NCBI GenBank assembly: GCA_913062925.1
Contig: CAJXWJ010000001.1
Span: 62,001 to 126,000, forward strand
Direction: 5' to 3'
DNA length: 64,000 nucleotides
From: an uncultured Pseudorhodobacter sp.
GTDB taxonomy: Bacteria; Pseudomonadota; Alphaproteobacteria; Rhodobacterales; Rhodobacteraceae
The notes under the pieces were generated by a model. That model was not told the DNA's origin. It saw only the letters and a program-made list of their open reading frames with translations, and did not search any database. Position numbers and translations under genes: made by a program. This document shows positions 42,827 through 52,599 of the stretch, piece after piece; the first letter of the stretch is position 1, and each line of letters starts with the position of its first letter.

Positions 42827-45142
42827 ATGACCCCTGATGCCACCCGCCGTATCCCCCTTGTAATTGCTGGCGAAATTGGTGCGGCCCCCGCGCAGGTGGC
42901 CTCGGCTATCGCGCTGTTGGATGAGGGCGCGACCGTGCCCTTTATCGCGCGCTATCGCAAAGAGGCGACAGGCGGGCTGGATGACACCCAGCTGCGCAAT
43001 CTGGCCGAACGGCTGGTCTATCTGCGCGAGCTAGAGGCGCGTCGGGCCTCGATTCTGGGCTCGATCACCGAGCAGGGTAAGATGAGTGATGCGCTGTCGG
43101 CTGCGATTGCCAAAGCGGTGACCAAATCCGAGCTGGAAGACATCTACCTGCCCTATAAGCCCAAGCGCCGCACCCGTGCGATGATTGCGCGGGAAAACGG
43201 GCTTGGCCCCTTGGCCGAGGCGATTTTGGCCGATCACAGCCTTGATCCGGCGGTGTTGGCGGCGGCTTATGTCAATGAACAGGTCGCGGATGTGAAGGCC
43301 GCTTTGGAAGGCGCGCGCGATATTGTGGTCGAGGGCATGGCGGAAGATGCCAGCCTTTTGGGCCGCTTGCGCAGCCATATGAAGCAGGTGGCGCGGCTTG
43401 CGTCGAAGGGGGTTGCGGGCAAAGAGGCCGCAGGCGCGAAGTTTTCCGATTATTTCGACCACAACGAGGCTTGGGCCGGCGCGCCCAGCCACCGCGTCTT
43501 GGCGATGCTGCGCGGCCAGAATGAGGGGTTTTTGCAGGTCGATCTGGCGATTGATGCCGATGCGGCCAAGGGCGAAAGTCCGGCCGAGCGGGCCTGTGCT
43601 GCGGCCTTGGCGGCTTCGGGGCGGGGGGCTGGTGATGCTTGGCTGCGCGATGCGGCGGCTTGGGGCTGGCGGGTCAAGCTGAAAACCAGCTTGACGCTGG
43701 ATCTGATGGGCGAGCTGCGCGAGCGGGCCGAGGCCGAGGCCATCGCGGTTTTTGCGCGCAATTTGAAAGACCTGCTGCTGGCGGCTCCGGCGGGGGGCAA
43801 GGCCACGATGGGGCTGGATCCGGGCATTCGCACCGGGGTCAAGGTGGCGGTGGTGGATGCCACCGGCAAGGTTTTGGCCACCGACACCGTCTATCCGTTT
43901 CAACCCAAGAACGATTTGCGCGGCGCGCAGGTGGTCCTCGCGCAGCTGATCGCCAAGCATGGGGTCAAGCTGATCTCGATCGGCAATGGCACCGCCAGCC
44001 GCGAGACCGAAAAGATGGTGGCCGATCTTTTGGCGGTGCTGCCGGGGGCGGAAAAGCCGGTGAAGGTGATTGTCAGCGAAGCCGGCGCTTCGGTCTATTC
44101 GGCCAGCGAATTGGCGGCCAAGGAATTCCCCGATCTGGATGTGTCGCTGCGCGGCGCGGTCTCGATCGCGCGGCGGCTGCAAGACCCTTTGGCCGAGCTG
44201 GTCAAGATCGAACCCAAGGCGATTGGGGTTGGCCAATATCAGCATGATGTCGATCAATACCGGCTGGGCCGTTCGTTGGAGGCGGTGGTGGAAGATGCGG
44301 TGAATGCGGTGGGCGTTGATCTGAACACCGCCTCTGCGCCGCTGCTGGCGCGGGTGTCGGGGGTGGGCGCGGGGCTGGCCGAGGCGATTGTCAGCCACCG
44401 CGACCTGAACGGGCCTTTTGCCACAAGGCGCGAGCTGTTGAAGGTGGCGCGGCTGGGGCCGAAAGCCTTTGAGCAAGCGGCAGGGTTTTTGCGGATCTCG
44501 GGCGGGAAAGAGCCGCTGGATGCCTCGTCTGTGCACCCTGAAGCCTATGATTTGGCACGCAGAATCGTGGCTGCTTGTGGCCGCGATATTCGCAGCCTGA
44601 TGGCGGATCCTTCGGCGCTAAAAGGGCTGGAGGCCAAGGCCTTTGTGGATGAGAAATTTGGTCTGCCCACGGTGCGCGATATTCTGGCCGAGCTGGAAAA
44701 ACCCGCCCGCGACCCGCGCCCCAGTTTCAAGACCGCCAGCTTTGCGGATGGGGTCGAGGATATCAAAGACCTGAAGCCGGGGATGCTGCTGGAAGGCACG
44801 GTCACCAATGTCGCGGCCTTTGGGGCTTTTGTCGATATTGGCGTGCATCAGGACGGTTTGGTGCATGTCTCGCAATTGGCGGATAAATTCGTCAAGGACC
44901 CGCATGAGGTGGTCAAGGCCGGCGATGTTGTGAAGGTGCGGGTGGTCGAGGTCGATGTGGCGCGCAAGCGTATTGGCCTGACGATGAAATCTGACAGCAG
45001 CGAGGCGCGCGCGCAAAGCCGCGAGCGGGCAGAGGAGCGCGCACCGGCCCCTGCGCGCGGCAAGCCGCTGCCAACGCAGGTGGGTTCGGCTGCTGCGGGC
45101 AATGCTTTTGCCGATGCGCTGCGCGGAAAGTTTGGCAAGTAA
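42827..45142 (+). CDS. tex: RNA-binding transcriptional accessory protein Tex
   Basis: The 771-aa protein has the Tex layout: an N-terminal helical region with [20 protein letters not shown], a YqgF-like domain starting near residue 326 ([17 protein letters not shown]), a helix-hairpin-helix region near residues 495-525 ([20 protein letters not shown]), and an S1 RNA-binding domain at about 648-720 ([20 protein letters not shown]). It is thought to act in transcription and RNA metabolism. The start at 42827 follows GAAGGAAG. It lies downstream of tRNA-His. Confidence 0.93.
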   Translation: MTPDATRRIPLVIAGEIGAAPAQVASAIALLDEGATVPFIARYRKEATGGLDDTQLRNLAERLVYLRELEARRASILGSITEQGKMSDALSAAIAKAVTKSELEDIYLPYKPKRRTRAMIARENGLGPLAEAILADHSLDPAVLAAAYVNEQVADVKAALEGARDIVVEGMAEDASLLGRLRSHMKQVARLASKGVAGKEAAGAKFSDYFDHNEAWAGAPSHRVLAMLRGQNEGFLQVDLAIDADAAKGESPAERACAAALAASGRGAGDAWLRDAAAWGWRVKLKTSLTLDLMGELRERAEAEAIAVFARNLKDLLLAAPAGGKATMGLDPGIRTGVKVAVVDATGKVLATDTVYPFQPKNDLRGAQVVLAQLIAKHGVKLISIGNGTASRETEKMVADLLAVLPGAEKPVKVIVSEAGASVYSASELAAKEFPDLDVSLRGAVSIARRLQDPLAELVKIEPKAIGVGQYQHDVDQYRLGRSLEAVVEDAVNAVGVDLNTASAPLLARVSGVGAGLAEAIVSHRDLNGPFATRRELLKVARLGPKAFEQAAGFLRISGGKEPLDASSVHPEAYDLARRIVAACGRDIRSLMADPSALKGLEAKAFVDEKFGLPTVRDILAELEKPARDPRPSFKTASFADGVEDIKDLKPGMLLEGTVTNVAAFGAFVDIGVHQDGLVHVSQLADKFVKDPHEVVKAGDVVKVRVVEVDVARKRIGLTMKSDSSEARAQSRERAEERAPAPARGKPLPTQVGSAAAGNAFADALRGKFGK

Positions 45143-45227
45143 GAGGGGGTTTCACACCCCCAAGGCTGCAAAGACGCAAGCGCCTTTGCAGCCTTCCCCC
45201 CGTGGGATATTTTTGGACAGATGAAAC
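45143..45227 (-). repeat. Intergenic repeat copy R4, 85 bp
   Basis: Read on the minus strand: TTTCATCTGTCC, AAAAATATCCCACGGGGGG, a 12-bp stem AAGGCTGCAAAG/CTTTGCAGCCTT, and a second hairpin GGGGGT/ACCCCC. It starts directly after the tex stop and is a near copy of R5, in the opposite orientation. It probably ends tex and tldD transcription. Confidence 0.75.
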
Positions 45228-45261
45228 AATTTTAGCTAAATTTGGTTCAAATGCTGTGGCT

Positions 45262-46683
45262 TTAGGTTTGCGAGCCGCCGATGGTGAGCCCGCCGATCAG
45301 CAGGGTGGGTTGGCCGACGCCGACAGGAACCCATTGGCCCGATTTGCCGCAATTGCCGATGCCGGGGTCGAGCGCCAGATCGTTGCCGATGGCGCGGATC
45401 TGTTTGAGCGCGGTTGCGCCGTCGCCGATCAGGGTGGCGCCTTTGACGGCCTCGCCCACCACGCCGTTGCGCACGCGGTAGGCTTCGGTGCAAGAGAACA
45501 CGAATTTGCCGTTGGTGATATCGACTTGGCCGCCGCCGAAGCCGACCGCGTAAATGCCGTCTTTCAGGCTGGCTACGATGCCTGCGGGGTCGTCAGGGCC
45601 CGAGAGCATATAGGTATTGGTCATCCGTGGCATCGGGATATGGGCGTAGCTTTCGCGTCGTCCGTTGCCGGTTGGCGCCACCCCCATCAGGCGGGCGTTT
45701 TGGCGGTCTTGCATGAAGCCAACCAGGCGGCCGTCTTCGATCAGGGTGTTTTTTGCCGAGGGCGTGCCTTCGTCGTCGATCGAGATCGAGCCACGGCGGT
45801 TGGGGATGGTGCCATCATCGAGCACGGTGACGCCGGGGGCGGCGATCATTTGCCCCATCAGCCCGGCGAAGGCCGAGGTTTTCTTGCGGTTGAAGTCGCC
45901 TTCCAGCCCGTGGCCGATGGCTTCGTGCAGCAAGATGCCGGGCCAGCCGGGGCCAAGCACCACATCCATGATCCCCGCCGGTGCAGGCACGGCATCAAGG
46001 TTGACAAGGGCGATGCGCAGGGCCTCGCGCAGCAGGGGTTGCCAATGGCTTGGCTGCATCAATCCCGCCAGCCCAAAGCGGCCACCACCGCCCATGCCGC
46101 CAGATTCGCGCCGGCCCTTGTCGTCGACGATCACCGAGACATTCATCCGCGCCATTGGGCGCACATCGGAATAGCGTAGGCCTTCGGGGCGCAGGATTTC
46201 GACCTCTTGCAGCCCCGCCGAGATCACCGCCGAGACCTGCACCACGCGCGGATCGAGCGCGCGGGCATAGGCGTCGATTTCCTTGAGCAGGTCGATTTTC
46301 ACCGCAAAGGCGGCATCGGCCATCGGGTCGGCATCGCCGTAGAGTTTGACATTGCTGCGCGCGGGTGCGTCCGCCAAAGTGCCGCCGCCTGCACCCACGG
46401 CAAGCCGCGCGGTTTCTGCCGCGCGCAGCAGGGATTTTTCGCTGATCTCGGTGGAATGGGCGTAGCCTGCCACCTCGCCGCGCACCGCGCGCAAGCCAAA
46501 GCCTTCGGAGGCGTCATAGCTGGCGGTTTTGATGCGGCCATCATCCAAAACGATGGCTTCCGAGCGGCGGCGTTCAAAAAACAGCTCGCCGTCATCGGCG
46601 CCTGCGGTGGCGGCGCGCAGGGTGGCAAGCGCCTGGGCTTCATCGACATGGGTTTCAAACGGGCGGAAGGGAGCATCGGTCAT
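45262..46683 (-). CDS. tldD: Metalloprotease TldD
   Basis: The 473-aa protein belongs to the TldD/PmbA family, which degrades peptides and unfolded substrates and processes microcins. The zinc motif HEAIGHGLEGD (HExxxH) is visible near residue 255. FSCTEAYRVRNG and GKSGQWVPVGVGQPTLLIGG close the protein, as in the family. The usual partner TldE/PmbA is not adjacent. It is convergent with tex across R4 and diverges from coxB. Confidence 0.92.
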   Translation of the reverse strand: MTDAPFRPFETHVDEAQALATLRAATAGADDGELFFERRRSEAIVLDDGRIKTASYDASEGFGLRAVRGEVAGYAHSTEISEKSLLRAAETARLAVGAGGGTLADAPARSNVKLYGDADPMADAAFAVKIDLLKEIDAYARALDPRVVQVSAVISAGLQEVEILRPEGLRYSDVRPMARMNVSVIVDDKGRRESGGMGGGGRFGLAGLMQPSHWQPLLREALRIALVNLDAVPAPAGIMDVVLGPGWPGILLHEAIGHGLEGDFNRKKTSAFAGLMGQMIAAPGVTVLDDGTIPNRRGSISIDDEGTPSAKNTLIEDGRLVGFMQDRQNARLMGVAPTGNGRRESYAHIPMPRMTNTYMLSGPDDPAGIVASLKDGIYAVGFGGGQVDITNGKFVFSCTEAYRVRNGVVGEAVKGATLIGDGATALKQIRAIGNDLALDPGIGNCGKSGQWVPVGVGQPTLLIGGLTIGGSQT

Positions 46684-47034
46684 GCGCGGGCTTTCCTGTT
46701 ACAGGTCAGCGCTTTGCCGAGCCTTTGGCACAAACTTAGGCCTTGGGTGCGGTGATCGCAAGCATAGCGGCCAAGGCCTGCGACGTTTTCACGCATTGCT
46801 GCGGCAATCGGTCGCTTTTGCGCAAGATTGACAGTCTGAGCGCATCGCTTGCACCCTGATACGGCAAAGAAAGTGCCTTGATCTAGATCAGATGAAGCGG
46901 ATTTGTCGCAGCTTTCTCTTGTCGTCTTGCGGCGAATATGGTTTCAGGAGGGCCAGAAACATCGGATTCTGCTCGACACTCGGGTATAGTCGAAAAGGTG
47001 GCGTGAAAGCTGCCCTTTGATACGGGAAATGAAT
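46684..47034 (+). promoter_or_regulatory. Upstream region of the cox operon with an FNR-like box
   Basis: This 351-bp gap between tldD and coxB has no gene. TTGAT-CTAG-ATCAG at 46878-46891 matches the FNR/FnrL consensus TTGAT-N4-ATCAA in nine of ten positions. TTGACA occurs at 46828-46833, but no good -10 follows at the right distance. The FNR-like box suggests oxygen control of the oxidase operon; which start site it acts on is not visible. Confidence 0.5.
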
Positions 47035-47865
47035 ATGCGTCTACTGTCCACGTTGAAAGCTAGTGTTGCCGCGGGCCTTGGCATGCTGTTGCCGGGTGCT
47101 GCTTTGGCGCAGGCTTTGGAGATCATCGGTGCCCCGGTTCCAAAAGGGACAGAGCATCAATTTGCCGCAACCGATATCGCGCGCGATTTGCAGTGGTTGG
47201 ATCACATGATTTTGGTGATCATCACTGTCATTGTGGTCTTTGTGACCGCATTGCTGTTGTACATCATTGTGCGCTTTAACAAGAAAGCCAATCCGACGCC
47301 GGCGAAATTCACCCATAACACGCCGCTTGAAATCGCATGGACCTTGATCCCTATTCTGATCCTTGTGTTCATTGGTTCGTTCTCATTGCCTGCGCTGTTC
47401 AAGCAGCAAGAAATTCCTGTCGCTGATATCACCATCAAAGCCACTGGCAACCAGTGGTATTGGTCCTACGAATACCCCGATCAGGGCGTTGCTTTTGACA
47501 GCTTCCGTCTGGAAAAAGACCAGCTTGAAGCAGCTGGTTACCGCAAAGAAGATTATCTTTTGGCGACAGACACCGCCGTTGTGATCCCGGTTGGCAAGAA
47601 GATCGTTGTGCAGGTGACGGGTGCAGATGTGATCCACGCTTGGGCAATGCCTGCTTTCGGCGTGATGCAATCTGCGGTTCCCGGGCGCTTGGGCCAACTG
47701 TGGTTCACCGCCGAGCGCGAGGGCGTCTATTTTGGCCAATGCACCACGCTTTGCGGCAAGGATCACGCCTATATGCCGATCACGGTCAAGGTTGTAAGCC
47801 AAGAGGCCTATGACAAATGGGTAGAGCAGGCCAAGGGCGGCAACGTCGTTCTTGCTTCGAACTAA
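47035..47865 (+). CDS. coxB: Cytochrome c oxidase subunit II
   Basis: The 276-aa protein carries the CuA centre of an aa3-type oxidase. It has a cleavable signal peptide (to about residue 26), two membrane helices (MILVIITVIVVFVTALLLYI and IAWTLIPILILVFIGSF), and the aromatic QWYWSYEYP segment. The CuA ligands lie in GQCTTLCGKDHAYM near residue 237. I favour the ATG at 47035, six bases after GGGAA; ATG at 47029 and TTG at 47017 are alternatives. Subunit I is not in this window. It heads the cox operon. Confidence 0.93.
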   Translation: MRLLSTLKASVAAGLGMLLPGAALAQALEIIGAPVPKGTEHQFAATDIARDLQWLDHMILVIITVIVVFVTALLLYIIVRFNKKANPTPAKFTHNTPLEIAWTLIPILILVFIGSFSLPALFKQQEIPVADITIKATGNQWYWSYEYPDQGVAFDSFRLEKDQLEAAGYRKEDYLLATDTAVVIPVGKKIVVQVTGADVIHAWAMPAFGVMQSAVPGRLGQLWFTAEREGVYFGQCTTLCGKDHAYMPITVKVVSQEAYDKWVEQAKGGNVVLASN

Positions 47866-47886
47866 GCGATCCTGAAATCAAGCGCC

Positions 47887-47907
47887 GGGGCCCCTTCGCG
47901 GGGCCTT
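47887..47907 (+). promoter_or_regulatory. GC-rich hairpin between coxB and ctaB
   Basis: GGCCCC and GGGGCC flank a TTCGC loop in the 67-bp intergenic gap. It may stabilise or attenuate the message between coxB and the assembly genes, since no T-tract follows. Confidence 0.45.
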
Positions 47908-47932
47908 GGCCTTATCAGAAAGCCAAGAGTAT

Positions 47933-48865
47933 ATGGCCGACATCCGATCCTTTGACGACATGAAAGAAGCAGGCTTTGGCGATTTCGTGCAGCTGCTGAA
48001 GCCGCGCGTCATGTCGTTGGTTGTTTTCACCGCGCTGGTGGGGCTTCTGGTGGCGCCTGTGCATCTGCATCCGGTTGTGGGCTTTGCCGCGATTTTGTTT
48101 ATCGCGCTGGGGGCAGGGGCTTCGGGTGCGCTGAACATGTGGTGGGACGCCGATATTGACGCGATCATGCGCCGCACCAAGTCGCGGCCAGTGCCTGCGG
48201 GCAAGGTCGAGGCGGGCGAGGCGTTGGGCATCGGGCTTGCTTTGTCGGGCATTTCGGTTGTGATGCTGGCGCTGGCGACCAATATTCTGGCGGGGGCTTT
48301 GCTGGCCTTTACGATCTTCTTTTATGCTGTGGTCTATTCGATGTGGCTGAAACGTTCGACGCCGCAGAACATCGTGATCGGTGGTGCGGCAGGGGCTTTC
48401 CCGCCGATGATCGGTTGGGTTGCAGCGACGGGGTATATCTCGGTCGAAGCTTGCCTGATGTTCATGCTGATCTTTATGTGGACGCCGCCGCATTTCTGGG
48501 CCTTGGCTTTGTTCATGAACGAAGACTATTCCCAAGCTGGCGTGCCGATGTTGACGGTGACGCATGGCAAGAAATCCACCCGCAAGCATATCATCCTTTA
48601 CACCATCGCCTTGGTGCCCTTTGCGATTGCCACGGCTTTCACCTCGATTGGTGGGCCGATCTATCTGGCGGTTGCGGTGGTGCTGAATGCTGAATTCCTG
48701 CGCGGGGCCTACCGGATTTGGCGTCGCGATGAAGACCAAGCGGCGGCTGATAAATATAAGGTCGAGAAATCGGTGTTCCGCTTCTCGCTTTTGTATCTTT
48801 TCCTGCATTTCGGGGCATTGCTGGCCGAGGCTGCGCTGCGCCCCTATGGTTTTGGAGGCTGGTAA
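47933..48865 (+). CDS. ctaB: Protoheme IX farnesyltransferase (heme O synthase)
   Basis: The 310-aa integral membrane UbiA-family prenyltransferase turns heme B into heme O, the precursor of the heme A used by the oxidase. The Asp-rich motif is [19 protein letters not shown] near residue 70, and the second is [14 protein letters not shown] near residue 200. About nine hydrophobic helices are present. The ATG at 47933 begins the homology; the frame is open from 47906. Confidence 0.93.
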   Translation: MADIRSFDDMKEAGFGDFVQLLKPRVMSLVVFTALVGLLVAPVHLHPVVGFAAILFIALGAGASGALNMWWDADIDAIMRRTKSRPVPAGKVEAGEALGIGLALSGISVVMLALATNILAGALLAFTIFFYAVVYSMWLKRSTPQNIVIGGAAGAFPPMIGWVAATGYISVEACLMFMLIFMWTPPHFWALALFMNEDYSQAGVPMLTVTHGKKSTRKHIILYTIALVPFAIATAFTSIGGPIYLAVAVVLNAEFLRGAYRIWRRDEDQAAADKYKVEKSVFRFSLLYLFLHFGALLAEAALRPYGFGGW

Positions 48866-48866
48866 G

Positions 48867-49061
48867 ATGACGTTCAAACCCGAACACGAGATTCACAAGC
48901 GCCGGTTTTCGCGCAATCTGGGCGTCGGAACGGTCTTGGGCTGCTTTGTGGCGCTGGTTTTTGCGCTGACGGTGGTGAAGGTGACCAATGGCGACATGAT
49001 GCACGCCAATGATGCGCCCGGCCTGCTGGGGTCAACGCAACCGATTGTGCCAAAGCCATGA
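48867..49061 (+). CDS. Small single-span membrane protein of the cox operon
   Basis: The 64-aa protein has a basic N-terminus ([11 protein letters not shown]), one membrane helix (about residues 19-39) and a short periplasmic tail. A small gene of this type commonly sits between ctaB and ctaG in Rhodobacteraceae and Paracoccus cta operons and is presumed to aid oxidase assembly; its function is not known to me. The ATG follows ctaB by one base and the gene overlaps ctaG by 4 bp. Confidence 0.75.
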   Translation: MTFKPEHEIHKRRFSRNLGVGTVLGCFVALVFALTVVKVTNGDMMHANDAPGLLGSTQPIVPKP

Positions 49062-49630
49062 ACAAGAACCGCACCGCTTATGGATTGCTTGGCATCGCTG
49101 CGGTGATGCTGTCGCTGAGTTTTGCGGCCGTGCCGTTTTATAATTGGTTCTGCCGCACCACGGGCTTTGCCGGCACCACATCGGTTGCAGAAAAAGCCCC
49201 AGATGTGATCTTGCAAGATGTGGTGAAGATCCGCTTTGACGGCTCGCTTGAGGCGGGTATGGCGTGGGAATTTCACCCACAGGTTCCGTCGATGGAGCTG
49301 CGGATCGGCGAGACCGGCCTTGCTTTCTACGAGGCCTATAACCCGACCGACCGTACCATTGCAGGCACCGCCAGCTATAACGTCACGCCTGATCAGGCGG
49401 GCGGCTATTTCACAAAGATCGAGTGCTTTTGCTTCACCGAGCAAGTGCTGAAACCGCAAGAGCGGGTTCTGATGCCGGTGACCTTCTTTGTTGACCCTGA
49501 TATGATGCAGGACAAAGAAGCCAAGTTGATCAAAGAGATCACTCTGTCCTATACATTCCACGAAACACCGCTGACCGAGGAACAGAAGCAAGCTGCGCTT
49601 GAAACTGACCGCGCGACGCCCGTTAACTAA
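49058..49630 (+). CDS. ctaG: Cytochrome c oxidase assembly protein CtaG/Cox11
   Basis: The 190-aa copper chaperone delivers copper to CuB of subunit I. It has one N-terminal membrane anchor ([23 protein letters not shown]) and the copper-binding CFCF motif in [12 protein letters not shown] near residue 122. The C-terminal part is an immunoglobulin-like periplasmic domain. The 4-bp overlap with the small upstream gene and the 26-bp spacing to coxC fit a single operon. Confidence 0.93.
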   Translation: MNKNRTAYGLLGIAAVMLSLSFAAVPFYNWFCRTTGFAGTTSVAEKAPDVILQDVVKIRFDGSLEAGMAWEFHPQVPSMELRIGETGLAFYEAYNPTDRTIAGTASYNVTPDQAGGYFTKIECFCFTEQVLKPQERVLMPVTFFVDPDMMQDKEAKLIKEITLSYTFHETPLTEEQKQAALETDRATPVN

Positions 49631-49656
49631 CGATAAGAAACCGAGGGAACCCGACC

Positions 49657-50460
49657 ATGGCCCACGCCAAGAACCACGATTATCATATTCTTCCGCCGTC
49701 GATCTGGCCGTTCTTCGGCTCGCTCAGCGCCTTTGTCATGTTGTTCGGGGCGGTGCTTTGGATGCACGGCTCGGCGCCTTATGTCGGGCTGATCGGCTTT
49801 GCTGGCGTGCTTTACACCATGTTCTCGTGGTGGTCCGAAGTGGTGCATGAGGGCCAGACCGGCGATCACACGCCAGTGGTTCGCATCGGCCTGCGCTATG
49901 GCTTTATCTTGTTCATCATGTCCGAAGTGATGTTCTTTGCCGCTTGGTTCTGGACCTTCTTCAAGCACGCGCTTTATCCCATGGGGCCTTTGTCGCCGCT
50001 GCAAGATGGGATTTGGCCGCCAGAAGGCATCACCACCTTTGACCCGTGGCACCTGCCGCTGATCAACACGCTGATCCTGCTGTGTTCGGGCTGTGCGGCG
50101 ACTTGGGCGCACCACGCTTTGGTGCATGAGAACAACAACCGCGCTTCGATCAAGCAGGGCCTGATCCTTGCAATCGGTCTGGGCGTTTTGTTTACCTTCT
50201 TTCAGGGCTATGAATACAGCCATGCGGCCTTTGGCTTTGCAGGCAATATCTATGGCGCGTCCTTCTTTATGGCGACCGGCTTTCATGGCTTCCATGTGAT
50301 CATCGGCACGATCTTTTTGGCCGTTTGCTTGATCCGTACCTATAAGGGCCACTTCACCGTTGAGCAGCATGTCGGCTTTGAAGCCGCGGCCTGGTACTGG
50401 CACTTTGTGGATGTGGTTTGGTTGTTCCTGTTTGCCTCGATCTATATCTGGGGCCAGTAA
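49657..50460 (+). CDS. coxC: Cytochrome c oxidase subunit III
   Basis: The 267-aa protein has seven predicted membrane helices. The family signatures are [38 protein letters not shown] near residue 90, and the C-terminal [19 protein letters not shown]. It stabilises the oxygen-reducing core and its proton uptake. CGAGGGAACC precedes the ATG. Confidence 0.95.
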   Translation: MAHAKNHDYHILPPSIWPFFGSLSAFVMLFGAVLWMHGSAPYVGLIGFAGVLYTMFSWWSEVVHEGQTGDHTPVVRIGLRYGFILFIMSEVMFFAAWFWTFFKHALYPMGPLSPLQDGIWPPEGITTFDPWHLPLINTLILLCSGCAATWAHHALVHENNNRASIKQGLILAIGLGVLFTFFQGYEYSHAAFGFAGNIYGASFFMATGFHGFHVIIGTIFLAVCLIRTYKGHFTVEQHVGFEAAAWYWHFVDVVWLFLFASIYIWGQ

Positions 50461-50479
50461 AGGCCTAACATAAGACAAA

Positions 50480-50513
50480 AAGCGCGGGCCTGGCTTTTGC
50501 CTTGGCCCGCGCA
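50480..50513 (+). terminator. GC-rich hairpin between coxC and surf1
   Basis: GCGCGGGCC pairs with GGCCCGCGC around a 13-base loop, followed by ATTTCGTTT. It could be a partial terminator that lowers expression of the downstream genes relative to coxB-coxC. Confidence 0.6.
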
Positions 50514-50532
50514 TTTCGTTTAAGGATAACCG

Positions 50533-51204
50533 ATGAAGTTCCGTTTGGTTTCTGCACTGTTGCTGGGTTTGGCGGGGGTTGTGTTCCTGTGCAGTCTGGG
50601 CAGTTGGCAGATCGGGCGCATGTATGAAAAGCGCGCGCAACTGGATGAGATGACGGCGGGCATTTCCAGCCCTGCCGAGCCGGTGCCGCGCAGCTTTGAC
50701 CGCGAGCGCGACCGCTATCGCCCCGTCACCGCCGAGGGCCGCTTTACTGGCGAGCAGCTTTATGTGCTGTCGGGCCAAGCCATGATTGGCGCCGGCGTGC
50801 AGGTGATTTCGGTGCTGGAAACCACTGACGGGCGGCGTTTGCTGGTGGATCGCGGCTTTTTGGTCGATGATGACAAGCATAAAGCCCTGACCGTGACGGA
50901 TGTTAAAATCCTTGGCAATCTGATGTGGCCGCGTGATTCCAACGCCTATACGCCGCCGCCTGATGCCAAGACCGGACTTTGGTTTGCCCGCGACGCCGAT
51001 GCGATGGCGGCCATTTTACACACCGAACCCGTGATCATCGTGGCGCGCGCGCCCACAGGCGACGGCATTTCGCCGATGCCGGTGGACACGGCCTCGATTC
51101 CCAACGACCATTGGGGCTATGCGATCACCTGGTTTTTGCTGGCTTTGGTTTGGGCGCTGATGACAGCGGGGCTTGTCTGGCGTATCACGCGACAAAAGAG
51201 TTAA
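50533..51204 (+). CDS. SURF1 family cytochrome oxidase biogenesis protein
   Basis: The 223-aa protein has the SURF1 topology: one membrane helix at each end (residues about 7-27 and 198-216) and a periplasmic domain between them. Family motifs are LGSWQIGRMYEKRAQLDEM near the N-terminus, YRPVTAEGRF, LLVDRGFLVDD, and NDHWGYAITWFLLAL at the C-terminus. It helps insert heme A into subunit I. AAGGATAACC precedes the ATG. Confidence 0.88.
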   Translation: MKFRLVSALLLGLAGVVFLCSLGSWQIGRMYEKRAQLDEMTAGISSPAEPVPRSFDRERDRYRPVTAEGRFTGEQLYVLSGQAMIGAGVQVISVLETTDGRRLLVDRGFLVDDDKHKALTVTDVKILGNLMWPRDSNAYTPPPDAKTGLWFARDADAMAAILHTEPVIIVARAPTGDGISPMPVDTASIPNDHWGYAITWFLLALVWALMTAGLVWRITRQKS

Positions 51205-51213
51205 GGGCAACAG

Positions 51214-52599
51214 ATGCGGTATATCTCGACGCGGGGCGCGGCTCCGGTTTTGAACTTCGGCGAAGCGATGATGACGGGGCTGGCGCGCGACGGTGGGCTT
51301 TATGTGCCCGAAGTCGTGCCACAGATGACCCATGCCGAGATTGCCGGCTTGGCAGGCCTGCCCTATGAGGAAATCGCCTATCGGGTGATGCGCCCCTTTA
51401 TCGGCGATACCTTTGGCGATGTGGAATTCAAGGTGCTTTTGTCGAACGCCTATAAGGGCTTTGGCCATGCCGCCCGCGCGCCACTGGTACAATTGGGGCC
51501 GAATCATTTCCTGCTCGAGCTGTTTCACGGCCCGACGCTTGCCTTCAAAGACTTTGCCATGCAGCTGATCGGTCAGATGATGCAGGCCGCCCTTGCCAAA
51601 ACCGGCGCGCGGATCACCATCGTCGGGGCCACCTCGGGCGATACCGGGTCGGCGGCGATGGAGGCCTTTCGCGGTCTTGCCAATGTTGATCTGTTCATCC
51701 TTTACCCGCATGGCCGGGTGTCGGATGTGCAGCGCCGCCAGATGACCACGCCTGTCGAGGCGAATGTGCATGCGCTGGCGATGGACGGCGATTTTGACGA
51801 TTGTCAGGCGCGCGTCAAAGATATGTTCAACGACTTTGACTTTCGTGACGGCGTGCGGCTGGCGGGGGTGAACAGCATCAACTGGGCGCGGGTTCTGGCG
51901 CAGGTGGTGTATTACTTTAGCGCTGCGGTCAGCCTTGGCGCGCCGGCGCGGCCGGTGTCTTTCACCGTGCCCACCGGCAATTTCGGCGACATCTTTGCCG
52001 GCTATATCGCGCGCAAGATGGGCCTGCCGATCGAGCAATTGGTGATCGCCACCAACCAGAACGACATTCTGGACCGTGCGATCAAGTCGGGCGAGTATAA
52101 GACCAACGGCGTAAAGCCTTCGATCAGCCCGTCGATGGATATTCAGGTCTCATCGAACTTTGAACGGGCTTTGTTTGATGCTTATGGCCGCGATGGCGCT
52201 GCGGTTGCGGCGCTGATGGAAGAGATGAAGACTGGCGGTTTCAGCATCTCGCAAGGGGCTTTGCAGATGCTGCGCGAAACCTTCGCCTCGGGCCGCTGCT
52301 CTGAGGAAGAAACCCGCGCCACCATCACCCATGCCTATGCCACAACCGGCGAGGTGTTGTGCCCGCACAGCGCCGTGGGCGTCAAGGTTGCCGAAGAACA
52401 TCTGGGCCAAGTGCCGATGATCACGCTGGCAACTGCGCATCCGGCGAAATTCCCCGATGCGGTCGAGGCTGCGATGGGCACAAGGCCCGCCTTGCCTGAC
52501 CGCATGGCCGATTTGTTTGACCGCCCCGAACGCATGACGCGCGTGGCCAATGACTTGGGCGCGCTGCAAGCCCTGATCCGCGAAAGGATTGCGCTTTGA
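51214..52599 (+). CDS. thrC: Threonine synthase
   Basis: The 461-aa PLP enzyme converts O-phosphohomoserine to threonine. The PLP lysine is K112 in FHGPTLAFKDFAMQL, and ATSGDTGSAAMEAF near residue 135 and VPTGNFGDIFAGYIA near residue 250 bind the cofactor phosphate. It is the long form typical of proteobacteria. The product also feeds the threonine kinase step of cobalamin synthesis. It ends with a 4-bp overlap with the peptidase gene. Confidence 0.94.
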   Translation: MRYISTRGAAPVLNFGEAMMTGLARDGGLYVPEVVPQMTHAEIAGLAGLPYEEIAYRVMRPFIGDTFGDVEFKVLLSNAYKGFGHAARAPLVQLGPNHFLLELFHGPTLAFKDFAMQLIGQMMQAALAKTGARITIVGATSGDTGSAAMEAFRGLANVDLFILYPHGRVSDVQRRQMTTPVEANVHALAMDGDFDDCQARVKDMFNDFDFRDGVRLAGVNSINWARVLAQVVYYFSAAVSLGAPARPVSFTVPTGNFGDIFAGYIARKMGLPIEQLVIATNQNDILDRAIKSGEYKTNGVKPSISPSMDIQVSSNFERALFDAYGRDGAAVAALMEEMKTGGFSISQGALQMLRETFASGRCSEEETRATITHAYATTGEVLCPHSAVGVKVAEEHLGQVPMITLATAHPAKFPDAVEAAMGTRPALPDRMADLFDRPERMTRVANDLGALQALIRERIAL

